Below are positions 1 through 8,129 of a DNA stretch of 64,000 bases, piece by piece (position 1 is the stretch's first letter; each line of letters opens with the position of its first letter). The position numbers and the translations under genes were made by a program. The notes beneath the pieces were generated by a model that saw nothing but the letters and a program-made list of their open reading frames with translations, made no database searches and was not told the origin of the DNA. This DNA comes from WRAV01 sp050950205 (lineage in GTDB: Bacteria; Bacillota; Clostridia; Oscillospirales; Ruminococcaceae), in NCBI GenBank assembly GCA_050950205.1, contig JBMNHF010000010.1:367445-431444 (forward strand), read 5' to 3'.

Positions 1-452
1 ACGCCAACAAAAATGGGGATATTGTAGAGCATAATGTTGCAGGTGGTGCTTTCTGCAAGAATTTTGTAGTGGTTGTACAGGCCGTTCTGGTCGGGCTTGT
101 TGTAAAAAGGAGCCACAACCATGCAGGTCTCGATTCCCAGAGCCTCAGCTTCCTTGGTGAGTGCTATGGTTTCTTTGGTAGAAGCACAACCGGTACCCGC
201 AATCACAGGTTTACGCCCTGCGGCAGTTTTCACTGCTGTCTTCATCAGCTCTACACGCTCATCAAAGGTAAGTAGGGAAGCTTCGCCAGTGGTACCTGTT
301 ACAATAAGAGTATCACAAAGGTCGTTATCAATCAAGTAATTAATGAGTTGAGCGTATTTTTCGTAGTCAACTTCTTCGTTTTCCTTGTAGGGGGTCACTA
401 CAGGAATTAGAATTTTGCCGTACTTGTTGCAGAAGATCTCTTTCTTGCCCAT
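1..452 (-). CDS. DapA-family aldolase/lyase (partial, N-terminal 150 residues)
   Basis: The gene runs off the left edge, so only the N-terminal half is present. The ATG at 452 is preceded by an AAGGAG site on the minus strand. The translation shows the DHDPS/N-acetylneuraminate lyase signature GTTGEAS near residue 50 and the YNIP segment with the family's conserved tyrosine near the cut end. The Schiff-base lysine lies beyond the edge. Known members cleave or form 2-keto acids through a lysine Schiff base in a TIM barrel. It is divergent from a second, non-identical DapA-family gene at 707-1594, and both share an operator motif. The substrate cannot be deduced. Confidence 0.9.
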   Translation of the reverse strand, partial: MGKKEIFCNKYGKILIPVVTPYKENEEVDYEKYAQLINYLIDNDLCDTLIVTGTTGEASLLTFDERVELMKTAVKTAAGRKPVIAGTGCASTKETIALTKEAEALGIETCMVVAPFYNKPDQNGLYNHYKILAESTTCNIMLYNIPIFVG

Positions 453-504
453 CAACTTAACTCCTTACATTGTATTGTGTTTCTACGACAACCAATATTC
501 AGAC

Positions 505-515
505 TGTCTGATGTC
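505..515. promoter_or_regulatory. Operator site A (TGTCTGATGTC)
   Basis: This is one of four related sites in the first 2 kb (consensus TGTCWGAYRWC). It overlaps the small palindrome AGACTGTCT and lies about 7-17 nt downstream of the predicted start of the minus-strand promoter at 528-555. GTC-N-GAC cores are typical of GntR/FadR-type repressors; that regulator family is inferred and no such gene is in the window. Confidence 0.6.
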
Positions 516-527
516 CTTACGGTTGTA

Positions 528-555
528 GCATAGCATTTTTCATTCTACTTGTCAA
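528..555 (-). promoter_or_regulatory. Sigma-A promoter for the left-edge DapA-family gene
   Basis: On the minus strand TTGACA (555-550) is followed after 16 nt by TATGCT (533-528). Operator site A sits just downstream, the same layout as the promoters at 601 and 1782. Confidence 0.6.
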
Positions 556-600
556 TTGCAAATTTAATTTTATCTTTTATACTTAATTTTTTAGAATTTA

Positions 601-629
601 TTGACATAATATTTGATTGCATTTATAAT
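601..629 (+). promoter_or_regulatory. Consensus sigma-A promoter for the DapA-family gene at 707
   Basis: TTGACA (601-606), a 17-nt spacer and TATAAT (624-629) match the consensus exactly. A promoter this strong with an operator at 641-651 suggests tight repression rather than weak constitutive expression. Confidence 0.85.
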
Positions 630-640
630 ATTAGCAGGAT

Positions 641-651
641 TGTCTGATGAC
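641..651. promoter_or_regulatory. Operator site B (TGTCTGATGAC)
   Basis: This site starts 11 nt after the -10 box of the 601-629 promoter, over the early transcribed region, where a bound repressor would block initiation or clearance. It matches sites A, C and D. Confidence 0.6.
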
Positions 652-706
652 TGGAAATACTTGGTGATATTGTAACAATATTATTAATGATCTGAAGGAG
701 GCCGTT

Positions 707-1594
707 ATGTTAGAAAAAACATTCTACGGAATTATCCCCCCCGCTTTAACGCCCTTTACGCGGGATGGCGAATTGGATATGGCGCTTTTTGAGAAAGACA
801 TAAGGCTACTGCTGGATGCCGGTGTTCACGGTATCAGCATAGGCGGCTCCACCGGCGAAGGCGCCTTTTTGGATGACAATGAGCTTCACCAATTAATTGC
901 CCACGTGCGCAAGATGGACTCCGACATTCCCATTTTGGCTGGCATTATCCGCAATAGCGCCAGAAGTGCCATTTCTGCCGGCAAGGCGGCAAAAGCGGCC
1001 GGGGCAAATGGCTTGATGATTACCCCTACCTCCTATACGCCCCTGGTTCCGGATGAGGATGGCAACTATGCCTATTTCAACGAGATCTCCAATGCCATTG
1101 ATCTTCCCATTGTGATTTACAATGTGGTAAAGCAGAATGTAATCTCCGCCCCTCTTTTTAAACGCATGGCAGAGGGGATTGAGAATGTGCAGGGCATTAA
1201 GCAGAGCTGTGGCAGCATCCCGGCCCTTTATGATATGCTGATGACCTGTGGCAAGTCCGCCACCATATACAGTGCTACCGACGAAATGCTGTGCACCACC
1301 TACGAACTGGGTGCAGCCGGTGCCATTTCGGCAGTACTTACCGTTTTCCCCGAAATTTGTGTGGAAATGTGGAATGAAGTCAAGGCGGGCAACGTTGAAA
1401 AAGCGCGGAGCTTACAGGATCGCATCTATTTTGTATGGCAGGCCATTGCCGGAAACCAGTTCCCCATCCGTGCGAAATATGCCCTTAAGCTGCTGGGACG
1501 GGATCTGGGATATACCCGCAATCCCATCACCTCCATCTCCGATGCCGAGAAGGAACGCATTCGATCTGCCCTGCAGCAAAACGGTTTTATTTAG
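707..1594 (+). CDS. DapA-family aldolase/lyase
   Basis: This 295-residue protein has the usual length of the DHDPS/NAL superfamily. It shows GGSTGE at residues 46-51, the catalytic tyrosine in IYNV (Tyr138) and the Schiff-base lysine in GIKQS (Lys165). It begins at an ATG behind GAAGGAGG and has its own promoter. Family members cleave or dehydrate 2-keto acids such as KDG, 4-hydroxy-2-oxoglutarate, sialic acid or dihydrodipicolinate. Its position beside an ABC importer, a dehydrogenase and a LarA-like racemase favours a catabolic aldolase over lysine biosynthesis (inference). Confidence 0.92.
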   Translation: MLEKTFYGIIPPALTPFTRDGELDMALFEKDIRLLLDAGVHGISIGGSTGEGAFLDDNELHQLIAHVRKMDSDIPILAGIIRNSARSAISAGKAAKAAGANGLMITPTSYTPLVPDEDGNYAYFNEISNAIDLPIVIYNVVKQNVISAPLFKRMAEGIENVQGIKQSCGSIPALYDMLMTCGKSATIYSATDEMLCTTYELGAAGAISAVLTVFPEICVEMWNEVKAGNVEKARSLQDRIYFVWQAIAGNQFPIRAKYALKLLGRDLGYTRNPITSISDAEKERIRSALQQNGFI

Positions 1595-1701
1595 TCGTTA
1601 AGACTGAAAACCTGCTCTTTTCTTGGTGGATGGCAATATCGGTGTTTTTGGCATGACAAGCATTCTAATAGAGAACTCGCTTTGGATGCTTAACGTTATA
1701 T

Positions 1702-1712
1702 TGTCAGACATC
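1702..1712. promoter_or_regulatory. Operator site C (TGTCAGACATC)
   Basis: This is the best palindrome of the four sites (TGTCAGACA). I see no convincing promoter at it. It lies 119 bp upstream of site D, close to a whole number of helical turns, so it may be an auxiliary site for looping (speculative). Confidence 0.5.
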
Positions 1713-1781
1713 ATAACAATTATTGGCTAATTGTTTACTAAAGCCAATAAGAATGCGAAAATATAAACAAAAATATAACTA

Positions 1782-1810
1782 TTGACAAAGATAACCTCAT
1801 GAATTATAAT
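1782..1810 (+). promoter_or_regulatory. Consensus sigma-A promoter of the ABC importer operon
   Basis: TTGACA (1782-1787), a 17-nt spacer and TATAAT (1805-1810) match the consensus exactly. Operator site D follows at 1821. Transcription from here would give an untranslated leader of about 350 nt before the binding-protein gene at 2170. Confidence 0.85.
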
Positions 1811-1820
1811 CATAACAGAT

Positions 1821-1831
1821 TGTCAGATGTC
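1821..1831. promoter_or_regulatory. Operator site D (TGTCAGATGTC)
   Basis: It begins 11 nt after the -10 box at 1805-1810, the same register as site B relative to its promoter. It is the fourth copy of the local motif. Confidence 0.6.
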
Positions 1832-2169
1832 TTTAAACATAAGCGCTGAAAGGGGGAATGGGCAGCAGAAGCCTATAATTTTATTCGGTTTCCTCTGTGA
1901 GTCACCCTTGGTATGGCATGATTAGGGATGATGTTTCCTGCTGCTTTCTCTCAAAGGGATGGATGACATAATAAGTTTGGTAGGCTAGAGTTTTTTCGTA
2001 TATGACAAATGCAGGTTCTGTTTGTATTTCCGTAGGGCTATGGCTAGGGCTATCGCTCTAGATCCAAGAATGTTCCCCAGCGAAAGCAGCGGCTTCCTGT
2101 GTTTTTACACAAAAACCAAGCAAAATTTATGACGGAGCTACCATATTTTAATTGACAAGGAGAACAATT
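1832..2169 (+). other. Long 5' leader of the importer operon, no gene seen
   Basis: No convincing coding region occurs here. The stretch contains complementary GGCAGCAG and CTGCTGC segments, a repeated AGGGCTAT within 2030-2065 and a small TGTGTTTTTACACA hairpin near 2100. It matches no riboswitch class I can name, but its length is unusual for a simple leader. Confidence 0.5.
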
Positions 2170-3399
2170 ATGAGTCGGAAAATTTTCGTAACAACACTCA
2201 TTATCGCCCTTATCGCAAATCTCTTAACTGCCTGCGGCGCTCCGGCCGCTACTTCTCAAGCGCAAAGCAGCACCGCTGCTCCCGCCGCTTCACAGAGTGC
2301 CGAAAGCAAAAGCGCTGACGCTGCTGCACCGGCAGAAACCACAGACGGGGAGATCGTGTTTGGCGTAATCTCCGCCATTACAGGTTCTTTCCCCATGGCC
2401 GGCGAGATGACCAGAAAAGGCGTGGAAATGGCTTGTGAGGAAATCAACAGCGCCGGTGGCGTTCTGGGCAAGAAGCTGGTTCCTCAGTTTGAAGACGACG
2501 CCGCAAAGCAAGATATGGCAGTAAACGCCGCCAAAAAATTGATCAGCGACAAAGTGGTTGCGATTCTTGGCCCCAATATGAGCACAAACGTCATTGCCAT
2601 TAGCGAGGACATTAAAGCCGCTAAAATGCCCACCCTGGTTGGCGGAACCAGCCCCAAAATCTATGATTTGAACAACGAATACATATTCCGGATTCGCCCT
2701 GCGGATACCATTTCTGCAGCAGCTGCCGCCCAATACATGTACGAAGACGTGGGTGCCCGCACCATTGGCGTGCTCACCAACAACGACGACTTTGGTTCCG
2801 GCGGTAAAGATGTCATTCTTTCTTACCTGAACACCAAAGACGATGTCACCGTTGTGGAACAGGGAGTCAACTCCGGAGATAAGGACCTGACCGGTCAAAT
2901 CGTTATGTTTAAAAACGCCGGCATCGATGCCCTGATTTACTGGGGACATGACGCTGAAGTGTCCATTCTGGCCCGCCAGACAACCGAGCTGGGTCTGGAT
3001 GTTCCCACCGTTACTTCCGGAAGCCTTCCTCAGGTAGTAGGTTCTCTGGACGCCGAATATGTAGCCGGATGGTGTGTATCCACCGATATGTCCGCTGCCG
3101 ACACACGCCCTGCTATGGCGGAATTCGTAAAGAAGTTTAACGAAAAATACAGCATGGATCCCGAAGTATATGCAACAGCTTTTTACGGCGGCACCATCTT
3201 GTTGGCCGATGCCCTGCAACGCGCCGGCTCTACCGATGCCGAGGCTCTTGTAAAGGCCCTGCAGGAAACCAAGGATGTAGCTGGCCCCATCGGCAACTAC
3301 AATTGCCAGCCCAACCGGGATATGCTCAAGGGCTGCACAATCATGCAGTATGACGGGAACAAAGAGGAATCCGTGGTTGCCAACGTAGTAGTCGGATAA
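2170..3399 (+). CDS. ABC transporter substrate-binding lipoprotein, LIV/amino-acid type
   Basis: The protein has 409 residues and begins with a lipoprotein signal ending LLTAC, followed by a Ser/Ala-rich tether. The mature part is a type I periplasmic-binding fold (FGVISAITGSFPMAGEM, then the PTLVGGTSPK segment) as in LivJ-like proteins for branched-chain amino acids, amides or small carboxylates. The ATG at 2170 is chosen over an in-frame TTG at 2152 because AAGGAG lies 7 nt upstream of it. It heads the operon of two permeases and two ATPases. The real ligand is probably the substrate of the adjacent enzymes rather than a branched amino acid (inference). Confidence 0.95.
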   Translation: MSRKIFVTTLIIALIANLLTACGAPAATSQAQSSTAAPAASQSAESKSADAAAPAETTDGEIVFGVISAITGSFPMAGEMTRKGVEMACEEINSAGGVLGKKLVPQFEDDAAKQDMAVNAAKKLISDKVVAILGPNMSTNVIAISEDIKAAKMPTLVGGTSPKIYDLNNEYIFRIRPADTISAAAAAQYMYEDVGARTIGVLTNNDDFGSGGKDVILSYLNTKDDVTVVEQGVNSGDKDLTGQIVMFKNAGIDALIYWGHDAEVSILARQTTELGLDVPTVTSGSLPQVVGSLDAEYVAGWCVSTDMSAADTRPAMAEFVKKFNEKYSMDPEVYATAFYGGTILLADALQRAGSTDAEALVKALQETKDVAGPIGNYNCQPNRDMLKGCTIMQYDGNKEESVVANVVVG

Positions 3400-3456
3400 T
3401 CGACGCATCAACCGGTCTTATTTGTTCTGGCCTATGCCCTAGTATGCCCTATACAA

Positions 3457-3496
3457 TGGAATACACAAGGCCTTTTAAAAGGCCTTGTGTATTCCA
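3457..3496. repeat. 40-bp perfect loop-less palindrome between binding protein and permease genes
   Basis: Two 20-bp arms meet at TTTTAAAA with no spacer, running outward to TGGAATAC and GTATTCCA. In RNA it would form a long hairpin with a small loop. Its site after a highly expressed binding-protein gene suggests partial termination or 3'-end protection that lowers permease expression (inference). A short run of weak A/T follows, not a strong U tract. Confidence 0.8.
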
Positions 3497-3566
3497 AAAT
3501 TAATGTAGGGCAGCCTTTATCGTCTAATAGACCGAAATCAGCAGAGAAAGAGAGGCGAGGGTAACC

Positions 3567-4433
3567 ATGGAGGTTTTTCTCCAACTATTGGTGAGTGGTG
3601 CGGCAATTGGTTTTATTTATGCTCTTGTCGGCTTAGAATACACCATCGTATACAATGCTACAAACCTTTTGAATTTTGCGCATGATAAGTTTATTATGTT
3701 AGGCGCATATTTTTTTGTGGGAACTTTTATTCTGGACCTCGGACTTCCCATCTGGTTGGCCATTGTGTTGAGTCTTATCATCATGTTTTTGTTTGGCGTA
3801 GTGGTATCCATGGGTATTTTTAACCCGTTGCGGAACATGGATTCCCGCTTGTTCGCCATTATGGGCACCATTGCATTGGGGCGAATTATAAATGAAATGG
3901 CACGCCTTGTTTGGGGGGCGCTGCCATTATCTATCACAGGATTTATGACCGGTGTGTTTCGGTTTGGCAATATTGTAATTTCCAAAGCCAATGTGCTGAT
4001 TATTGTCATTGCTGTTCTGATGGTGCTTTCTCTGCACCTTTATATGAAACATACCAAGATGGGAAAGGCAATGCGCTGCATTAACCAAAACAAAGCGGCT
4101 TCGACTCTAATGGGAATTAATGTAGGGCAAAACATCAACCTTACCCTGGGCATCAGCGCAGTCATTTGTGGGGTCATTGGAATTCTCTTGGTTCCCATGT
4201 ACAATGTGGAATCCAGTATGGCCACCATGATTGGCATGAAAGGTTTCGCCGCAGGTGTGGTGGGAGGCTTCGGTTACATTCCCGGAGCTATTTTGGGAGG
4301 CATTCTTGTGGGACTGGTCGAAACATTGAGTGTGATGTTTCTGCCCGCAGTTTATAAAGACTGTGTGGCCTTTGCGCTGCTCATTGTATTCCTTCTCATC
4401 CGGCCGCTGGGAATCCTGGGTCATCGGAGGTAG
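3567..4433 (+). CDS. LIV-type ABC transporter permease (LivH family)
   Basis: This 288-residue membrane protein has about eight hydrophobic segments. It carries the LivH-like opening GAAIGFIYALVGLEYTIVYN, the LNFAHDKFIMLGAY segment and the C-terminal GGFGYIPGAILGG loop that contacts the ATPase. It is the first permease of the importer and its stop is followed closely by the second permease gene. Confidence 0.95.
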   Translation: MEVFLQLLVSGAAIGFIYALVGLEYTIVYNATNLLNFAHDKFIMLGAYFFVGTFILDLGLPIWLAIVLSLIIMFLFGVVVSMGIFNPLRNMDSRLFAIMGTIALGRIINEMARLVWGALPLSITGFMTGVFRFGNIVISKANVLIIVIAVLMVLSLHLYMKHTKMGKAMRCINQNKAASTLMGINVGQNINLTLGISAVICGVIGILLVPMYNVESSMATMIGMKGFAAGVVGGFGYIPGAILGGILVGLVETLSVMFLPAVYKDCVAFALLIVFLLIRPLGILGHRR

Positions 4434-4438
4434 TGGAG

Positions 4439-5434
4439 ATGAAAACAATAAACAGCAGCGTTTTGCGCAAGTTGATATTGGTAGCAATGATTTTCATTGC
4501 TTTTCTGATACCTCTGTTTACAAACAACTTATATTATCTAACCCTTTTTGACCAAGCCATGATCAATATGATTGTGGTTATGGGGTTAAACTTTATTACC
4601 GGACTCACCGGCCAGATGAATATGGGAACGGCGGCCTTTTTTGCACTGGGTGCTTACTCGGTGGCCTTGGGTCACCTGCATTTCGGATTATCCGCTTGGG
4701 CAGGCTTGGGCATTGCCATTGTTGTGGGCCTATTGTTAGGGCGGGGGTTGGGCTACCCCAGCTTGCGCATCCATGGATTTTACCTTACCCTAACCACCAT
4801 TGGATTTTGCGAAATTGTACGGCTGCTTCTGCTGAATCTAAGCGATTTGACAGGCGGTGCATTGGGGGTTCGCGAGATTCCCGGGTTTAGTGTATTTGGG
4901 GTAGTCATTCGCAGCGAAAGGTCGTTCTACTATTTCCTGCTGGTGTTTGTCGTCCTGGCAGCTTTTATCTCGTGGCGCATTGTGAACTCCAAATGGGGGA
5001 GAGCCTTTAAGGCAATCAAGGACAACCCGGAAGCTGCGGAATCCTGCGGCATCAATACTGCAAAGATCAAGATCCTTGCCTTTACACTGGCTGCCGTATT
5101 TGGAAGTGTGGGCGGCGCTTTTTATGCCAGTTTGATGGGGTATATCAGCCCCAACACATTTACGACCGAACTGTCCACCAACTACCTGGTTATGATGATG
5201 ATTGGCGGAATTGGCAGTGTGGGAGGAAATATTGTAGGAGCTGCCCTGGTAACCATCTTGCCAGAGATTTTACGCTTTTTAAAAGAGTACTATTGGCTTA
5301 TCTTCAGTATTATCACATTGCTGTTTGCAATTTTCTTCCCCTATGGACTGGCATCCCTACCCAGAATCATGATGGGTATGCTGGGCGGCAAACAAAAAGG
5401 AGGTGTTTCGCTTGAAAACAATTCTCAAGATTGA
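4439..5434 (+). CDS. LIV-type ABC transporter permease (LivM family)
   Basis: This 331-residue polytopic protein contains GLTGQMNMGTAAFFALGAY and the GGIGSVGGNIVGA loop typical of LivM. ATG 4439 is preferred to a GTG at 4433 because GGAGG at 4426-4430 is 8 nt away, whereas the GTG would be only 2 nt away. Its 3' end overlaps the next gene by 23 nt, so the two are probably translationally coupled. Confidence 0.95.
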   Translation: MKTINSSVLRKLILVAMIFIAFLIPLFTNNLYYLTLFDQAMINMIVVMGLNFITGLTGQMNMGTAAFFALGAYSVALGHLHFGLSAWAGLGIAIVVGLLLGRGLGYPSLRIHGFYLTLTTIGFCEIVRLLLLNLSDLTGGALGVREIPGFSVFGVVIRSERSFYYFLLVFVVLAAFISWRIVNSKWGRAFKAIKDNPEAAESCGINTAKIKILAFTLAAVFGSVGGAFYASLMGYISPNTFTTELSTNYLVMMMIGGIGSVGGNIVGAALVTILPEILRFLKEYYWLIFSIITLLFAIFFPYGLASLPRIMMGMLGGKQKGGVSLENNSQD

Positions 5435-6221
5435 AAACCTCACCAAGAATTTTTCCGGCCTGGTGGCGGTGAATGATCTTTCCATTGAAATGAAGGAAAG
5501 AAGCATCCATTCTCTCATCGGCCCCAACGGTTCTGGAAAAAGCACCACAGTGAACTTAATCACTGGATTTTTGGCTCCCACATCCGGTAGAGTGCTGTAT
5601 CACGATGAGGAAATTCAAAACCAGCCGATCCATAAAATTGCCCGCCGGGGCATCGGACGTACCTTCCAGAACCTGAAGCTCTTTAAATCCATGACCGTTC
5701 TGGAAAATGTAATGGTTGGTGGGCATCAAGAAACAAAAGATGGAATTCTCCGCTTTTTGTGGGATATTCCCGGTTCTGCTCAGCGGGAGCGCCAGCTCAA
5801 AGAAAAAGCCGAAGAAATTCTGAACTTTATCGGCATGTATAAGCTCAGAAACGAGTACATAGGAAACATTTCTTACGGCCGCCAAAAGGTGACAGAGCTG
5901 GGGCGTGCTTTGATGACCAACCCAAAGCTTATGTTTTTGGATGAACCGGCAGCGGGGCTCAACCCCACCGAGCGGGCCGAGTTTATCAACATCCTTTTAA
6001 AAACCTTTGATTCCGGCGTGGATTTGTTCTTGATCGAACACAATATGGACGTGGTTATGAATATTAGCGACCAAATTACGGTGATTAACTTTGGTGCTAA
6101 GATTGCAGAGGGTACTCCCGAAGAGATTCAGAACGACCAAGAGGTTATCACTGCATACCTGGGGGACAAATACCGGGCCATGCACAAGCAGGGAGGTACA
6201 GCCGATGCTCAAGGTGAGTAA
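5412..6221 (+). CDS. LIV-type ABC transporter ATPase (LivG family)
   Basis: This 269-residue ATPase has Walker A GPNGSGKST, a Q-loop near RTFQNLKLF, a divergent signature (ISYGRQK) and Walker B LMFLDEPAAGLNP, then the H-loop EHNMDVVM. A TTG start at 5412 is assigned because AAAGGAGG (5396-5403) stands 8 nt upstream; the in-frame GTG at 5403 would lie inside that site. It overlaps the end of the LivM gene. Confidence 0.94.
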   Translation: MKTILKIENLTKNFSGLVAVNDLSIEMKERSIHSLIGPNGSGKSTTVNLITGFLAPTSGRVLYHDEEIQNQPIHKIARRGIGRTFQNLKLFKSMTVLENVMVGGHQETKDGILRFLWDIPGSAQRERQLKEKAEEILNFIGMYKLRNEYIGNISYGRQKVTELGRALMTNPKLMFLDEPAAGLNPTERAEFINILLKTFDSGVDLFLIEHNMDVVMNISDQITVINFGAKIAEGTPEEIQNDQEVITAYLGDKYRAMHKQGGTADAQGE

Positions 6222-6915
6222 CATTGACGTTTTTTACGACAAGGTGCAGGCACTGTTTGATGTGAGTATAGAGGTTGGAGAGAACGAAATTGTCTCCATC
6301 ATCGGCTCAAATGGCGCCGGAAAAACCACTTTGATGAAAACCATTTGTGGCCTGAACCGGCCACGCACAGGCACCATCACCTTCCTGGGCGAAGAAATCT
6401 CTACCGTAAAACCACATCTGATTGTGGGACGTGGCATTGTATATGTTCCAGAAGGAAGAGAGATTTTCCCTCAAATGTCGGTGAAGGAAAATCTGGAAAT
6501 GGGGGCTTTTTCCTGCAAATATACCAAACAGCAGTTTGCAGAAAAAATCGAGGAGCAGTACACCCTGTTCCCGCGGTTGAAGGAGCGCGAAACCCAGCCG
6601 GCGGGCACCCTTTCGGGCGGCGAGCAGCAGATGCTGGCCATATCCCGCGGGCTGATGAGCAATCCCAAACTGATTATGTTTGACGAGCCTTCTCTTGGTC
6701 TTGCACCGGTACTGGTGGACGAAATGTTTGAGGCAATTGTCAAAATCAATCAGGTGAGCAAAATTCCGGTGCTGATTGTGGAGCAAAACGCTTATATGGC
6801 TTTGAGCATTTCGCAGCGGGGCTATGTATTGGAAGTGGGGCAAATGATCGCCAGCGGCCCCAGCACAGAACTGCTGAACAGCCCAGCAATCAAAAAAGCC
6901 TATTTAGGGGGATAA
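6205..6915 (+). CDS. LIV-type ABC transporter ATPase (LivF family)
   Basis: The protein has 236 residues with Walker A GSNGAGKTT, signature LSGGEQQ, Walker B LIMFDEPSLGLAP and the family ending ELLNSPAIKKAYLGG. The ATG at 6205 has GGAGG 8 nt upstream and lies inside the end of the LivG gene (17-nt overlap). The next gene starts 3 nt after its stop, so the importer and dehydrogenase are one transcription unit. Confidence 0.95.
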   Translation: MLKVSNIDVFYDKVQALFDVSIEVGENEIVSIIGSNGAGKTTLMKTICGLNRPRTGTITFLGEEISTVKPHLIVGRGIVYVPEGREIFPQMSVKENLEMGAFSCKYTKQQFAEKIEEQYTLFPRLKERETQPAGTLSGGEQQMLAISRGLMSNPKLIMFDEPSLGLAPVLVDEMFEAIVKINQVSKIPVLIVEQNAYMALSISQRGYVLEVGQMIASGPSTELLNSPAIKKAYLGG

Positions 6916-6918
6916 AAG

Positions 6919-8022
6919 ATGGCATACCATCGTTACAGCTACGAAAAAGTAGGAGAGCTTGCCAAAACCATTTTTGAAAAATATGGTTTTTCATCGGAAG
7001 ATGCTGCCATTATTACCGATGTACTGCTGACAAGCGATCGCATGGGCATTGAATCCCATGGTGTGCAGCGGCTGGCTCTGTATCCTTATGGAATAGATAT
7101 TGGCCGGATTAAGGTAAATGCACCGATTGAAGTGGTCAAGCAAACCCCTGTTTCTGCCGTGGTGGACGCAAACGAAAGCATGGGGCAGCTGTCCAGTGTA
7201 TTTGCTATGAATCTGGCCATCCAAAAGGCCAAACAATCGGGTATTGGAATGGTGGTTGTACGCAATTCCAACCATTACGGAATTGCAGGATACTACACTC
7301 TGATGGCTGCAAAAGAGGGACTGTTGGGCATTTCCATGACCAACACCGAGGCGCTGGTGGTGCCGATTTTTGGCAAACAGCCCATGATGGGAACCAACCC
7401 CATTGCAGTGAGCATGCCTGCCCATCCCACCCCTTTCCATCTGGATATGTCCACCAGCGTGGTAACCGCCGGAAAAATGGAGGTCTACGCCAAAAACAAA
7501 GAGCCGGTTCCCGAGGGCTGGTCGGTGGGGGTAGACGGCGGCGTCAACACCCGTGCAGAGGAGTTTGTGCGGATTCGCAAAGACAAACTGGACGGCGGAC
7601 TGCTGCCCCTCGGCGGAATCAGTCAGCTCCATGGCGGCCATAAGGGATACGGCCTTTCGATGGTGGTGGAGCTGATGACCGGTATCCTGGCCCAGGGCTT
7701 TGTCAGCCCGGATGTGCGCCGGGTGGCCAACGTAGAGCGCTGCTGCCATATGTTCTGCGCCATTGATTACGGCATGTTCGCAGAGGATAAAGCAGCTCTG
7801 GAAGCTTCCTTCTCCAAGTATCTGCAGGATATTCGGGATTCGAAAAAGGCCGACGGGCAGGAGCGCATTTATATTCATGGTGAGCCGGAATTTGAGAAGG
7901 AACAGGATGTTTTGAAAAACGGTATTCCCATCAATCGTGCCAGCTACGACGAAATTCAAAAGGTATGCGAGAAATTCGACATCGACATTACCGATTATCT
8001 GGGTGATGTGGTACCCGATTAA
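6919..8022 (+). CDS. Ldh2-family NAD(P)-dependent 2-hydroxyacid dehydrogenase
   Basis: This 367-residue member of the malate/L-lactate dehydrogenase (Ldh2/YlbC/ComC) family shows IESHGVQRL near residue 35 and the nucleotide-binding NSNHYGIAGYYT segment near residue 115. Characterised relatives oxidise malate, sulfolactate, ureidoglycolate or diketogulonate-type substrates, or reduce cyclic imino acids. It is fused to the importer operon by a 3-nt gap and followed by a LarA-like racemase gene. The likely role is interconversion of a 2-hydroxy acid and its 2-keto acid (inference). Two paralogs occur at 54039 and 55271. Confidence 0.93.
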   Translation: MAYHRYSYEKVGELAKTIFEKYGFSSEDAAIITDVLLTSDRMGIESHGVQRLALYPYGIDIGRIKVNAPIEVVKQTPVSAVVDANESMGQLSSVFAMNLAIQKAKQSGIGMVVVRNSNHYGIAGYYTLMAAKEGLLGISMTNTEALVVPIFGKQPMMGTNPIAVSMPAHPTPFHLDMSTSVVTAGKMEVYAKNKEPVPEGWSVGVDGGVNTRAEEFVRIRKDKLDGGLLPLGGISQLHGGHKGYGLSMVVELMTGILAQGFVSPDVRRVANVERCCHMFCAIDYGMFAEDKAALEASFSKYLQDIRDSKKADGQERIYIHGEPEFEKEQDVLKNGIPINRASYDEIQKVCEKFDIDITDYLGDVVPD

Positions 8023-8045
8023 TGGTTCCATCGTCTTCTCTGTAA

Positions 8046-8068
8046 AGGAGGCCTAATAAGGGCCTCCT
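8046..8068 (+). other. Intercistronic hairpin
   Basis: The 8-bp arms AGGAGGCC and GGCCTCCT enclose a 7-nt loop, with no U tract. It could trim or stabilise mRNA between the dehydrogenase and racemase genes. The 5' arm also looks like a Shine-Dalgarno sequence. Confidence 0.5.
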
Positions 8069-8129
8069 GTATGGTGATGAGGCGCAGCCTTTTGTCAAAG
8101 AACTCCGCAGGATGGAAAAGGAGAATACG

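Noticed and set aside
2290..3411. Long minus-strand open frame opposite the substrate-binding protein gene
   Set aside because: It mirrors the codon pattern of the clear lipoprotein gene on the other strand and has no family resemblance.
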